DNA from: Antedon mediterranea
Taxonomy: Eukaryota > Echinodermata > Crinoidea > Comatulida > Antedonidae
DNA length: 64,000 bases
Direction: 5' to 3'
Assembly: GCF_964355755.1 (NCBI RefSeq)
Contig: NC_092673.1
Coordinates: 10,855,001-10,919,000, forward strand
The translations under genes were made by a program, and so were the position numbers. The first letter of the stretch is position 1. Each line of letters opens with the position of its first letter. Positions 1 to 11,800 of this stretch are shown piece by piece. Under the pieces are notes generated by a model, which worked only from the letters and a program-made list of their open reading frames with translations, did not search any database and was not told the DNA's origin.

Positions 1-674
1 CTTTTGTTGAAAGTATCGAAGACTGACTTTATTGATACTGATATTATGTTACGTGGAAAAGGAGAAAGAAATAATTGATCGGGGAGCGGATTGCAGTGCA
101 GAAGGACATCAAGAAACATTTTTAACTTTATATTTCATTTATTTATATGTCAGAAGATAGTTGCAGGTTGAGAAGAAGTATAATTGGGAATACAAGCAGA
201 ACGGGAGCAGAGGAGTTGTTTAGTTGCGGAATCGTTTTTAACTTTTATCTTTCGAATTTGTTTTGTGTCAGCGTAGGAGAAAAGGCAAGAAGGAACGATA
301 TTGTGGACATTTATTATTGTATTATTCATCTTGTGATATTATTGTATTTGGAAGGAGGGTTTCTGGGATTTATATTTGACAATAAGAAGATTGTCGATAT
401 TTTGTCTGGAAGGATTGGGAATTTGGGGAAGTGTATAAATTGTGTGGGAATAGGGATACTGTATCATTGTTTGAGAATTGCTTGGGGGTTTTTTTTGTGG
501 GTTTTTTTAGGGGGGGGGGGGTTTGGATTATAGAAGGAAGAATTGTTGGTCAAAGATTATTATTAAATTTACTTTTTACATTTATATGTGTACAGTTGTG
601 GCTATTTATCGTTGTTTACCGGTGGTTACCAGATATTACATGTCCGAAAGAGCCGTAATTGCGGCTGTGTGACA
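1..674 (+). mobile_element. 5' LTR (3' part) of a Gypsy-type element
   Basis: This stretch matches 3357-4030 over all 674 bases with only a few differences (for example the base near 229 versus 3585, and homopolymer lengths near 490-520). It ends in TGTGTGACA, followed after four bases by a primer binding site, so it is the end of a left LTR whose start lies outside the window. The near identity of the two LTRs points to recent insertion. A 128-codon ORF at 147-533 recurs in the other LTR and is not treated as a gene. Poly-T and poly-G runs lie near 488-525. Confidence 0.9.
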
Positions 675-678
675 TTTA

Positions 679-695
679 TGGGGGCTCGTCCGGGA
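679..695 (+). promoter_or_regulatory. Primer binding site, tRNA-Pro type
   Basis: Four bases after the LTR comes TGGGGGCTCGTCCGGGA. From established knowledge, this is the complement of the 3' end of tRNA-Pro, the primer used by several retroviruses and Gypsy-type elements. Position and sequence together fix the LTR end at 674. Confidence 0.85.
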
Positions 696-836
696 AGCTT
701 TGTAACCTAGCGTGAACATTGGTAGATGAAACAATTGTACGTGATTGATTGTATTGTCTATTTGTCATATTATTGACATACTGTATACTTATATTGGATA
801 CTTATACATTTATATATATTTTTTTTTTCTTAAGAA

Positions 837-1319
837 ATGGATCTCACTAAAATTGTTGACGCAGGAAAAGCGTTGGGGTTAGATGGAGTGGAATTAAGAG
901 AGTTTGTGGAAAAGAGAGAGGAAGCTGTCAGAGAGAGAGAAGAGAGAGCACTAGAGAGAGAAGAAAGAAACAGGGAGAGAGAAGAAAAAGAGCGAAACAG
1001 AGACAAGGAAGAGAGAGAGAGAAGAGAGGTGCTAGAGAGGGACGAAGCAGAGAGGAAAAGAGCGAGTGAAGAAAAAGAGAGAGTAAATGAAAGGGTGAAA
1101 GAAGCTGAAAATCAGGCCTATCTCATAGAAATGCGAAGGTTAGAAATCCAATTAGAGCAGGAAAAGAATCGGGCACGGCTAGGTGGTAGAGTATCACCCA
1201 ATCCTGAGTCACGGGTTAAGGCCAGTAAACCTAAATTACCCCCTTGTGATATCGACAATCTTCTTATTGTCAAATATAACTTTTATCTTCAGCTGAAGCT
1301 CACGATTACAAACTGTTGA
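837..1319 (+). pseudogene. Gag N-terminal part, broken
   Basis: The ORF opens with an ATG and a short hydrophobic start (MDLTKIVDAGKALGL). Residues about 22-120 are a highly charged coiled coil (runs of REREE and EKER). A linker follows, ending near KPKLPP. Gag proteins of Gmr1-like Gypsy elements have this plan: coiled coil, PKLPPF-like linker, then a SCAN-like capsid domain. Here the frame leaves gag at about 1248, enters a 30-base piece of inverted LTR sequence and stops at 1319. Homology resumes in another frame just downstream, so part of the capsid N-terminus has been lost. It could still yield a short coiled-coil protein. Family placement is inferred. Confidence 0.7.
1249..1278 (-). 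repeat. 30-base inverted LTR fragment inside gag
   Basis: Bases 1249-1278 are the exact reverse complement of LTR positions 371-400 (and of the matching segment of the 3' LTR). It lies where the gag frame breaks and looks like filler DNA at a deletion junction. The segment itself can fold: GACAAT, six-base loop, ATTGTC. Confidence 0.9.
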
Positions 1320-2728
1320 AATTGGCTCTTCTAAAACGGTTTCAGTTAACCGCCGATGGATTTCGACATAAGTTACGGACAGCCAAGCCCGAATACGGAG
1401 AAAGCGGCCCGCAATTTGCTGCAAGGTTAAGCAATTATCTGGATAGGTGGATTGACCTAGCAGAGGGGGAAAAAACCTTTCAGGGGTTAAAAGATTTATT
1501 GCTGCGAGAGCAGTTTACCGATGGGTGTGGGAAGGATCTAGCTCTGTTCCTAAGGGAACGTCAACCGAAGACGATACAAGCGATGACTGAAATCGCGGAA
1601 CCCTATTTGGAAGCCCGTGGGGGGTTATTTGGTAAATCAATAGAGTTTAAACAAAAAGAGCCTAATTCTCCTCAACTTTCCTCTAATAATGTTCCAAGTA
1701 CATCTTCATCACAAAGCCCATCTAGTTTCCGCAGCCCAACTTGTTTTATATGCCATCGTGTAGGTCACTTGGCTAGAAATTGCAGAGCCTCAACTAGGTA
1801 TAAACCAAACCCTCCTCCAAAATGTTACAGATGCTTAAAAACAGGACACATTGCCAGGAATTGTAGACGAGCTGGGTTGTCTATTTCACCTCAAAAAGAG
1901 CCAAACGGCAGAGCTGCAAATAGGTATAAGCGAAACTCTCCTCCAAAGTGTTACCGATGCTTGAAAATGGGACATATTGCCAGAAATTGTAGACAGGATA
2001 CCAACAGTTCCTCGGGGTTGTCTACTTTACTACAAAAAGAGTCTGATTGCCAAAAATGTACAAACCAACCCGATTGTAAAGCCAAAGAAGAAATTCCCGT
2101 TGTGGGGGCTAGTATGGTTACGAAAATGTCAGAATCTTTAAATCAATGTTGTATCAATAATGATGGTGATAAGGTCACGCTTCAGTGTGGGCACTGTCTT
2201 CCAATTATGGCAGCGGCTCTAAATAATTCAAGTAGTAAAATGCCCATTTATACAGGTTGTGTTGGATCACGCCGTGTGTCTGTTCTTCGTGATAGTGGCT
2301 GTAGTGGGGTGTTTGTGAAGAAAGAACTTGTATCCGCCGAACAACTTACGGGTAAAGAGAAAACCTGTATGCTGATTGATGGCACTGTTCGCAACTTACC
2401 GGTTGCATTAATAAATGTTAATACTCCATTCTTTTCAGGAAAAACGTATGCACTATGTATGAATAACCCTATTTATGGTTTGATATTAGGTAACATTGCA
2501 GGAGTACGAGCACCAGGAAATCCAGATCCCACATGGAAAGAGCAAAATCTTGAAGGATGTTCTGTTGTTACCCGATCTCAAGCTAACACTAAGAATCCAC
2601 CATTCAGAACACTTAGGACCACAGAAACACACAAACAACAATCAAACAACAAACACATGTTTCAAAGTATTAGGACCCATTCCGGTTTGAAGAAAATGTT
2701 GGGACATATTTCTTTTAGAGGGGAGTAA
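1316..2728 (+). CDS. Gag capsid (SCAN-like), three CCHC knuckles and aspartic protease
   Basis: No ATG is evident; the frame continues gag from upstream of 1316 in the frame after the break. Residues about 1-100 resemble a SCAN/Gmr1 capsid (ALLKRF, GPQFAARLSNYLDRW, LLREQF). Three CCHC zinc knuckles follow near residues 144, 170 and 208 (CX2CX4HX4C each, such as CYRCLKTGHIARNC); the second and third sit in a duplicated segment. An aspartic protease with the motif DSGCSG lies near residue 327. The stop codon falls in the polypurine tract next to the 3' LTR, so no reverse transcriptase, RNase H or integrase exists. This is a non-autonomous Gag-protease element, presumably mobilised by a full-length relative. 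Confidence 0.8.
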   Translation: MKLALLKRFQLTADGFRHKLRTAKPEYGESGPQFAARLSNYLDRWIDLAEGEKTFQGLKDLLLREQFTDGCGKDLALFLRERQPKTIQAMTEIAEPYLEARGGLFGKSIEFKQKEPNSPQLSSNNVPSTSSSQSPSSFRSPTCFICHRVGHLARNCRASTRYKPNPPPKCYRCLKTGHIARNCRRAGLSISPQKEPNGRAANRYKRNSPPKCYRCLKMGHIARNCRQDTNSSSGLSTLLQKESDCQKCTNQPDCKAKEEIPVVGASMVTKMSESLNQCCINNDGDKVTLQCGHCLPIMAAALNNSSSKMPIYTGCVGSRRVSVLRDSGCSGVFVKKELVSAEQLTGKEKTCMLIDGTVRNLPVALINVNTPFFSGKTYALCMNNPIYGLILGNIAGVRAPGNPDPTWKEQNLEGCSVVTRSQANTKNPPFRTLRTTETHKQQSNNKHMFQSIRTHSGLKKMLGHISFRGE

Positions 2729-2729
2729 A
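2717..2729 (+). promoter_or_regulatory. Polypurine tract
   Basis: AGAGGGGAGTAAA lies directly before TGTCAC, the start of the 3' LTR. It overlaps the stop codon of the Gag-protease ORF, which shows how completely pol has been removed. Confidence 0.7.
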
Positions 2730-4030
2730 TGTCACAAGTGACATAAGTTTTGTATTTATTGTGCAAGTCATGCTTACTTTTCCTTTTGTTTTCATTATTT
2801 GAACCTTTCTTTTGTTTTAGGAAACTATTGTTTGAAGCCAGTGGAGCAGACTGTTAGTGTGCAGAGAAGGAGTGTGTGGAGGTTGCTGATTGGAGGAGAG
2901 GTGTAACAGTTGAGTTGGTGTGTGAGTTGCTGATTGGTTGAGAAGGATAAGGTGGTGGTATGTGTGCAATTGAGGGAAGTTTGAGAAGGAGATGAAAATT
3001 GAGAGGAGACAGAGAAGGAGGGTTGTGTTATGTTGAAGCAGAAAGGAAGTAAAGTGGTATATATGAAGTTAATAAATTGTGGGTTGGAAAGAAGTATGGT
3101 GATATAGAGCTGAAGCGGAAACGAAATAAGGTGATCTACATGAAGTTAGTAAATTGTGAGTTGGAAATAAGTATGGTGATATAGAGCTGAAGCAGAAACG
3201 AAATAAGGTGATATACATGAAGTTAATAAATTGTGAGTTGGAAGTAATTATGGTGATCTAGAGCTGGAGCAGAAATGAAATAAAGTGAGATACATGAAGT
3301 TAATAAATCGAATAATAACTGTTGGAAATAGCAGAATTCATTGCTTTTAAAGAAAGCTTTTGTTGAAAGTATCGAAGACTGACTTTATTGATACTGATAT
3401 TATGTTACGTGGAAAAGGAGAAAGAAATAATTGATCGGGGAGCGGATTGCAGTGCAGAAGGACATCAAGAAACATTTTTAACTTTATATTTCATTTATTT
3501 ATATGTCAGAAGATAGTTGCAGGTTGAGAAGAAGTATAATTGGGAATACAAGCAGAACGGGAGCAGAGGAGTTGTTTAGTTGCGAAATCGTTTTTAACTT
3601 TTATCTTTCGAATTTGTTTTGTGTCAGCGTAGGAGAAAAGGCAAGAAGGAACGATATTGTGGACATTTATTATTGTATTATTCATCTTGTGATATTATTG
3701 TATTTGGAAGGAGGGTTTCTGGGATTTATATTTGACAATAAGAAGATTGTCGATATTTTGTCTGGAAGGATTGGGAATTTGGGGAAGTGTATAAATTGTG
3801 TGGGAATAGGGATACTGTATCATTGTTTGAGAATTGCTTGGGGGTTTTTTTTTGTGGGTTTTTTTAGGGGGGGGGGGTTTGGATTATAGAAGGAAGAATT
3901 GTTGGTCAAAGATTATTATTAAATTTACTTTTTACATTTATATGTGTACAGTTGTGGCTATTTATCGTTGTTTACCGGTGGTTACCAGATATTACATGTC
4001 CGAAAGAGCCGTAATTGCGGCTGTGTGACA
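2730..4030 (+). mobile_element. 3' LTR of the Gypsy-type element
   Basis: The LTR runs from TGTCAC to GTGTGACA, about 1.3 kb, with TG...CA ends. Its last 674 bases duplicate 1-674. It opens with a perfect small hairpin, TGTCAC-AA-GTGACA. The U3 part holds a tandem repeat at 3035-3310. The target duplication cannot be tested because the left end is outside the window. Confidence 0.85.
3035..3310 (+). repeat. Tandem repeat in LTR U3
   Basis: About three copies of an 80-90-bp unit sharing GAAGTTAATAAATTGTGAG and ATGGTGATATAGAGCTGAAG, with a few substitutions. Repeats in U3 often act as enhancer modules in LTR elements; that role here is inference. Confidence 0.75.
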
Positions 4031-4112
4031 CGAGGGTGTAAATATATAATAATATGCAACCAAGAGTAAAATTAATAGTTAAACGTAAATTTGAAATTAA
4101 ATTTAACTTTTT

Positions 4113-4398
4113 AACGACAATTTGCAATATCATAATCTATGGCGTACCAAACTGTCATTTTTTTAGGCAACTAAAATATCTTAGTTTGTAATAGATGTAG
4201 TTAGTTTACAATATAGATCTTAGGTTCCAATAGAGATATATCCCTGTTTATAACCAAAATATCTTTTCAATAAAGATATCTCTATTATTCCAATTAGAGA
4301 CAATTAATATAATATGTCTTAAGAGATATATGTTAGTTTTGTTCCCTTGAGTTAGGCCTATTAGCAATTTAGTATTCCTATCAAATAAACTTGGTAAC
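4113..4398 (+). repeat. Dispersed repeat family Y, copy 1
   Basis: Shares an ordered series of blocks with 25793-26012: AACGACAATTTG, AATCTATGGCG, CCAAACTGTCATTT, TTAGGCAA, TTCCAATTAGAGA, TTGTTCCC, TTAGCAATTT and ACTTGG. It has no coding capacity and I do not recognise the family. The flanks 4031-4112 and 4399-4856 are AT-rich and show nothing I can name. Confidence 0.65.
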
Positions 4399-4856
4399 CT
4401 ATAATAGACGAAGAAATTCCCATAAGAATAAATAGGCCTATACTAACTATTATATTAAAAGAAATGTATTAACTAAAATCATTTCATTACTAATCAACTT
4501 ATCAGATGTTATCTTAAATAGTGTTGTCATTTTTGTAATCAATATTATCGGTATCGATATAAATCTTCAACCATCTTTAATATTTATTACCAAAATTGGT
4601 AGGCATATAGGGCTACGTGTTCCGTTTTTCTGAATCGGAATTAATTTTAAGTGTACAATAATATTGTTATACGTCAGTATAAACTGTACTTATACTCGAC
4701 GCAAAGTATTCAAGTTCCATATTAGACTGTTGCTCAATTAGTTTGCTTTTACTCACGGTAGATAAATTAATTTTCTTTACCTATTAACAATTTGTTGGCA
4801 CCGGTGTAGAGGAGGTTGTAAAATGATATTCGCGCGCTGTTTGATCGTAGGCCTAG

Positions 4857-5520
4857 AACTGTCAATCTTCGAGTTTCCAATAACAACCCCGCCTTCTAAT
4901 TTAAATGTTAAAACGTTTTGTCCCACGCTTGAGTAGGCTCGGCTAACAAAATTCATTTTGTCGCGACAAAACGAATTTTGTTGCAACAAATCGAATTTTG
5001 TCTACACAGAATGAATTTTGTTTACACAGAATGAATTTTGTCTACACATAATGAATTTTGTCTACACAGAATAAATGTTGTCTACACAGAATACATTTTG
5101 TCGCCACAAAATGAATTTTGTCCACACAGAATTAATTTTGTCTACACAGAATTAATTTTGTCTACAAAAAAATGAATTTTGTCGTTACAGAATGAATTTT
5201 GTCGCCACAAAATGAATTTTGTCGTTACAGAATGAATTTTGTCTACACAGAATTAATTTTGTCAACACAGAATTAATTTTGCCTACACAGAATGAATTTT
5301 GTTTACACAGAATTAATTTTGTCGAGATAAAATGAATTTTGTCAAGACAAAATTAATTTTGTCCACACAGAATAAATTTTGTCAACACAAAATGAATTTT
5401 GTCAATACAAAATGAATTTTGTGTTGACAAAATGAATTTTGTATTGGCAAAATTCATTTTGTGTAGACAAAATTGTAATATTTCGACAAAATTAGCAATG
5501 TCCCATACGGCGCCCCGTAC
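4857..5520 (+). repeat. Repeat family X, copy A, with minisatellite
   Basis: Left flank (AACTGTCAATCTT, then CCGCCTTCTAATTT, ATGTTAAAACGTT, CCCACGCTTGAGTAGGCTC) and right flank (AGCAATGTCCC, ACGGCGCCCCGTA) match copy D at 35357-35850. Between them, at 4946-5482, lies a tandem array of a 20-bp unit, consensus close to ACACAGAATGAATTTTGTCT. Each unit is an imperfect palindrome (ACAAAAT..ATTTTGT). No gene. Confidence 0.8.
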
Positions 5521-5714
5521 TAAATCACTTGGATCTAGCAATGGGTTCTGTAATAAAAAGTGTACTTTCCTTTTATATGAGTTTCTTGTTTATCACTATG
5601 AGTTCAACACCAAATAAAAGTCCAAATATTGTCAAATAATAACAACAATTAAAGAGATATCTTTCAAGTAGCGTACTGGTTGCGCTTCATTGTTCCTAGA
5701 TTGCATTAACCAAA

Positions 5715-8700
5715 TTTCTTCGATCTATCTCTCTCTCTCGCTGATCTATCTCTCTCGCTGATCTATCTCTCTCTCGCTGATCTATCTCTCTCTCGCTGAT
5801 CTATCTCTCTCTCGCTGATCTATCTCTCTCTCGCTGATCTATCTCTCTCGCTGATCTATCTCTCTCTCGCTGATCTATCTCTCTCTCTCGCTGATCTATC
5901 TCTCTATCACTGATCTATCTCTCTCTCTCGCTGATCTATCTCTCTCTCGCTGATCTATCTCTCTCTCGCTGATCTGTGTCTCTCTCGCTGATCTATCTCT
6001 CTCTCGCTGATCTATCTCTCTCTCTCTCGCTGATCTATCTCTCTCTCGCTGATCTATCTCTCTCTCTCTCGCTGATCTACCTCTCTCTCGCTGATCTATC
6101 TCTCTCTCGCTGATCTATCTCTCTCTCTCTCGCTGATCTCTCTCTCTCTCTCGCTGATCTATCTCTCTCTCGCTGATCTATCTCTCTCTCTCTCTCTCTC
6201 GCTGATCTATCTCTCTCTCGCTGATCTATCTCTCTGGCTGATCTATCTCTCTCGCTGATCTATCTCTCTCTCGCTGATCTATCTCTCTCTCGCTGATCTA
6301 TCTCTCTCTCGCCGATCTATCTCTCTCTCTCACTGATCTATCTCTCTCTCGCTGATCTATCTCTCTCTCTCGCTGATCTATCTCTCTCTCGCTGATCTAT
6401 CTCTCACTCGCTGATCTATCTCTCTCTCGCTAATCTATCTCTCTCTCGCTGTTCTATCTCTCTCTCTCGCTGATCTATCTCTCTCGCTGATCTATCTCTC
6501 TCTCGCTGATCTATCTCTCTCTCGCTGATCTATCTTTCTCGCTGATCTATCTCTCTATCGCTGATCTATCTCTCTCTCTCGCTGATCTATCTCTCTCTCT
6601 CGCTGATCTATCTCTCTCTCGCTGATCTATCTCTCTCTCTCTCTCTCGCTGATCTATCTCTCTCTCTCGCTGATCTATCTCTCTCTCGCGCTGATCTATC
6701 TCTCTCTCTCGCTGATCTATCTCTCTCCCGCTGATCTATCTCTCTCTCTCTCGCTGATCTATCTCTCTCGCTGATCTATCTCTCTCTCGCTGATCTATCT
6801 CTCTCTCGCTGATCTATCTCTCTCTCGCTAATCTATCTCTCTCTCGCTGTTCTATCTCTCTCTCGCTGATCTATCTCTCTCGCTGATCTATCTCTCTCTC
6901 GCTGATCTATCTCTCTCTCGCTGATCTATCTCTCTCTCGCGCTGATCTATCTCTCTCTCTCGCTGATCTATCTCTCTCTCGCTGATCTATCTCTCTCTCT
7001 CGCTGATCTATCTCTCTATCGCTGATCTATCTCTCTCTCGCTGATCTAACTCTCTCTCGCTGATCTATCTCTCTCTCTCTCGCTGATCTATCTCTCTCTC
7101 TCGCTGATCTATCTCTCTCTCGCGCTGATCTATCTCTCTCTCTCGCTGATCTATCTCTCTCTCGCTGATCTATCTCTCTCTCTCGCTGATCTATCTCTCT
7201 CTCTCTCGCTGATCTATCTCTCTCTGTCGCTGATCTATCTCTCTCTGTCGCTTATCCATCTCTCTCTGTCGCTGATCTATCTCTCTCTGTCGCTGATCTA
7301 TCTCTCTCTCTCTCTCTCTGTCACTGATCTATCTCTCTCTCTCTCGCTGATCTCTTTCTCTCTCACTGATCTATCTCTCTCTCGCTGATCTCTCTCTCTC
7401 TCTCTCTCTCGCTGATCTATCTCTCTCTCTCGCTGATCTATCTCTCTCTAGCTGATCTATCTCTCTCTCGCTGATCTATCTCTCTCTCGCTGATCTATCT
7501 CTCTCTCTCGCTGATCTATCTCTCTCTCTCTCGCTGATCTATCTCTCTCTCTCTCGCTGATCTATCTCTCTCTCTTGCTGATCTATCTCTCTCTCGCGCT
7601 GATCTATCTATCTATCTCTCTCTCTCTCTCGCTGATCTATCTCTCTATCTCGCTGATCTATCTATCTCTCTCGCTGATCTATCTCTCTCTCTTGCTGATC
7701 TATCTATCTCTCTCGCTGATCTATCTCTAGCTCTCTCTCGCTGATCTATCTCTCTCTGTCGCTGATCTATCTCTCTCTGTCGCTGATCTATCTCTCTCTG
7801 TCGCTGATCTATCTCTCTCAGTGGCTGATCTATCTCTCTGTCTCTCTCGCTGATCTATCTCTCTCGCTGATCTATCTCTCTCTCGCTGATCTATGTCTCT
7901 CTCGCTGATCTATCTCTCTCGCTGATCTATCTCTCTCGCTGATCTATCTCTCTCTCTCTCTCTCTCGCTGATCTATCTCTCTCTCGCTGATCTATCTCTC
8001 TCTCACTGATCTATCTCTCTCTCTCGCTGATCTGTCTCTCTCTCGCTGATCTATCTCTCTCTAGCTGATCTATCTCTCTCTCGCTGATCTATCTCTCTCT
8101 CTCTGATCTATCTCTCTCTCGCTTATCTATCTCTCTCTTGCTGATCTACCTCTCTCTCGCTGATCTATCTCTCTCTCTCGCTGATCTATCTCTCTCTCGC
8201 TGATCTATCTCTCTCTCGCTAATCTATCTCTCTCTCGCTGATCTATCTCTCTCTCTCTGATCTATCTCTCTCTCGCTGATCTATCTCTCTCTCGCTGATC
8301 TATCTCTCTCTCTCGCTGATCTATCTCTCTCGCTGATCTATCTCTCACTCGCTGATCTATCTCTCTCTCGCTGATCTATCTCTCTCTCGCTGATCTAACT
8401 CTCTCTCGATGATCTATCTCTCTCGCTGATCTATCTCTATCTCTCTCGCTGATCTATCTCTCTCTCGCTGATCTATTTCTCTCGCTAATCTATCTCTCTC
8501 TCACTGATCTATCTCTGTCTCGCTGAAATATCTCTCTCTCGCTGATCTATCTCTCTCTCGCTGATCTATCTCTCTCTCGCTGATCTATCTCTCACTCGCT
8601 GATCTATCTCTCTCTCGCTGATATATCTCTCTCTCGCTGATCTATCTCTCTCTCGCTAATCTATCTCTCTCTCGCTTATCTATCTCTCTCTCGCAGATCT

Positions 8701-8867
8701 ATCTCTCTCTCGCTGATCTATCTCTCTCTCGCTGATTTGTCTCTCTATCGCTGATCTATCTCTCTCTCGCTGATCTATCTCTCTCTCTCTCGCTGATCTA
8801 TCTCTCTTTCTCTTGATGATCTCTCTCTCTCTATCGCTGATCTATCTCTCTCTCGCTGATCTAATAG
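5715..8867 (+). repeat. CT-rich satellite array (GATCTATCTCTCTCTCGCT)n
   Basis: About 3.15 kb of an 18-22-bp unit, GATCTATCTCTCTCTCGCT, varying mainly in the number of CT steps, with scattered substitutions. Nearly every unit has a GATC. It is the reverse complement of the array at 14528-22756. Long open frames here come only from the repeat. Confidence 0.95.
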
Positions 8868-11800
8868 CTTCAAAACGGATTTGGAGACGTTTAGACCATT
8901 TTGTGCATTTCTATGAAACTTGGTTACACAAAAACATGTGCATACAATAGCTTAATATCGTATTTGGAGACGTTTTAGACCATTTTGAGCATTTCGATGA
9001 AAGTTTTCACACAAAAATATCAAAGTGCTTAAAATCACATTTGAAACCGTTTTAGACCATTTTGAGCATTTCGATAAAACTTTTCACACAAAAAATTAAA
9101 GTGCACAAAATAGCTTCAAATCGCATTTGGAGACGTTTTAGACCATTTTGTGCATTTCGATGAAACTTTTCACACAAAACATCAAAGTTCACAAAATAGC
9201 TTCAAATCGCATTTGGAGACGTTTTTGACCATTTTGTGCGTTTCATTACACAAAACATCAAAGTGCACAAAATAGCTTCAAATCGCATTTGTAGACGTTT
9301 TAGACCAATTTGTGCATTTCGAAAAAACTTGGTAACATAAAAACACCAAAGTGCTTAGAATAGCTTAAAAATGGATTTGGAGACGTTTTAGACCATTTTG
9401 TGCATTTCGTTAAAACTTTTCATACAAAAACATCAAAGTGCATACAATAGCTTATTATCGTATTTGGAGACGTTTTTGACCATTTTGTGCATTTCGATGA
9501 AACTTTTCACACAAAACCATCAAATTGCACAAAATAGCTTCAAATCGCATTTGGAGACGTTTTAGACCATTTTGTGCATTTCGATGAAACTTTTCACACA
9601 AAAACAACAAAGTGCATACAATAGCTTAATATCGTATTTGGAGACGTTTTAGACCATTTTGTGCATTTCGATGAAACTTTTCAACCAAAAACATCAATGT
9701 GCATACAACAGCTTATAATCGTATTTGGAGACGTTTTTGACCATTTTGTGATTTTCAATGAAACTTTTCACACAAAACATCAAAGTGCACAAAAAAGCTT
9801 CAAATCGCATTTGGAGACGTTTTAGACCAATTGGTGCATTTCGATGAAACTTTTCACACAAAAACAACAAAGTACATACAATAACTTAATATCGTATTTG
9901 GAGACGTTTTAGACCAATTTGTGCATTTCGATGAAACTTTTGATACAAAACATCAAAGTGCACAAAATAGCTTCAAATCGCATTTTGAGACGTTTTAGAC
10001 CATTTTGAGCATTTCGATGAAACTTGATTACACAAAACATCAAAGTGCACAAAATAGCTTCAAATCGCATTTGCAGACGTTTTAGACCATTTTGTGCATT
10101 TCGATGAAATTTGATTACACAAAAACATCAAAGTGCTTAAATTCACATTTGAAACCGTTTTAGACCATTTTGTGTATTTCGATAAAACTTTTCACACAAA
10201 AACATCAAAATACATACAATAACTTAAAATCGTATTTGGAGACGTTTTAGAACATTTTGTGCATTTCGATGAAACTTTTCACACAAAAACATCAATGTGC
10301 ACAAAATAGCTTCAAATCGCATTGAGAGACGTTTTAGACCATTTTGTGCATTTCGAAAAAACTTGGTAACATAAAAACACCAAAGTGCTTAGAATAGCTT
10401 AAAAATGGATTTGGAGACGTTTTAGACCATTTTGTGCATTTCGTTAAAACTTTTCACACAAAAACATCAAAGTGAATACAATAGCTTATTATCGTATTTG
10501 GAGACGTTTTTGACCATTTTGTGCATTTCGATGAAACTTTTCACACAAAATCATCAAATTGCACAAAATAGCTTCAAATCGCATTTGGAGACGTTTTAGA
10601 CCATTTTGTGCATTTCGATGAAACTTTTCACACCAAAACAACAAAGTGCATACAATAGCTTAATATCGTATTTGGAGACGTTTTAGACCATTTTGTGCAT
10701 TTCGATGAAACTTTTCAACCAAAAACATCAATGTGCATACAACAGCTTATAATCGTATTTGGAGACGTTTTTGACCATTTTGTGATTTTCGATGAAACTT
10801 TTCACACAAAACATCAAAGTGCACAAAATAGCTTCAAATCGCATTTGGAGACGTTTTAGACCAATTTGTGCATTTCGATGAAACTTTTCACACAAAAACA
10901 ACAAAGTACATACAATAACTTAATATCGTATTTGGAGACGTTTTAGACCAATTTGTGCATTTCGATGAAACTTTTCACACAAAACATCAATGTGCACAAA
11001 ATAGCTTCAAATCGCATTTGGAGACGTTTTAGACCAATTTGTGCATTTCGATGAAACTTTTCACACAAAAACAACAAAGTACATACAATAACTTAATATC
11101 GTATTTGGAGACGTTTTAGACCAATTTGTGCATTTCGATGAACCTTTTCACACAAAACATCAAAGTGCACAAAATAGCTTCAAATCGCATTTGGAGACGT
11201 TTTAGACCATTTTGAGCATTTCGATGAAACTTGATTACACAAAACATCAAAGTGCACAAAATAGCTTCAAATCGCATTTGCTGACGTTTTAGACCATTTT
11301 GTGCATTTCGATGAAATTTGATTACACAAAAACATCAAAGTGCTTAAAATCACATTTGAAACCGTTTTAGACCATTTTGAGTATTTCGATAAAACTTTTC
11401 ACACAAAAACATCAAAATACATACAATAGCTTAATATCGTATTTGGAGACGTTTTAGAACATTTTGTGCATTTCGATGAAACTTTTCACACAAAAACATC
11501 AATGTGCACAAAATAGCTTCAAATCGCATTGAGAGACGTTTTAGACCATTTTGTGCATTTCGATGAAACTTTTCACACAAAAACATCAAAGTGCACAAAA
11601 TAGCTTCAAATCGTATTTGGAGACGTTTTAGACAATTTTGTGCATTTCGATGAAACTTTTCACACAAAACAACAAAGTGTACAAAATAGCTTCAAATCGC
11701 ATTTGGAGACGTTTTAGACCATTTTGTGCGTTTCATTACACAAAACATCAAAGTGCACAAAATAGCTTCAAATCGCATTTGGAGACGTTTTAGACCATGT

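Noticed and set aside
147-533. 128-codon ORF, repeated at 3503-3889
   Set aside because: It is the same LTR sequence twice; no domain, and low-complexity codons. It follows from LTR identity rather than from selection on a protein.
4946-5482. CRISPR-like array of 20-bp palindromic repeats
   Set aside because: Repeats are contiguous without unique spacers, and the DNA is eukaryotic.
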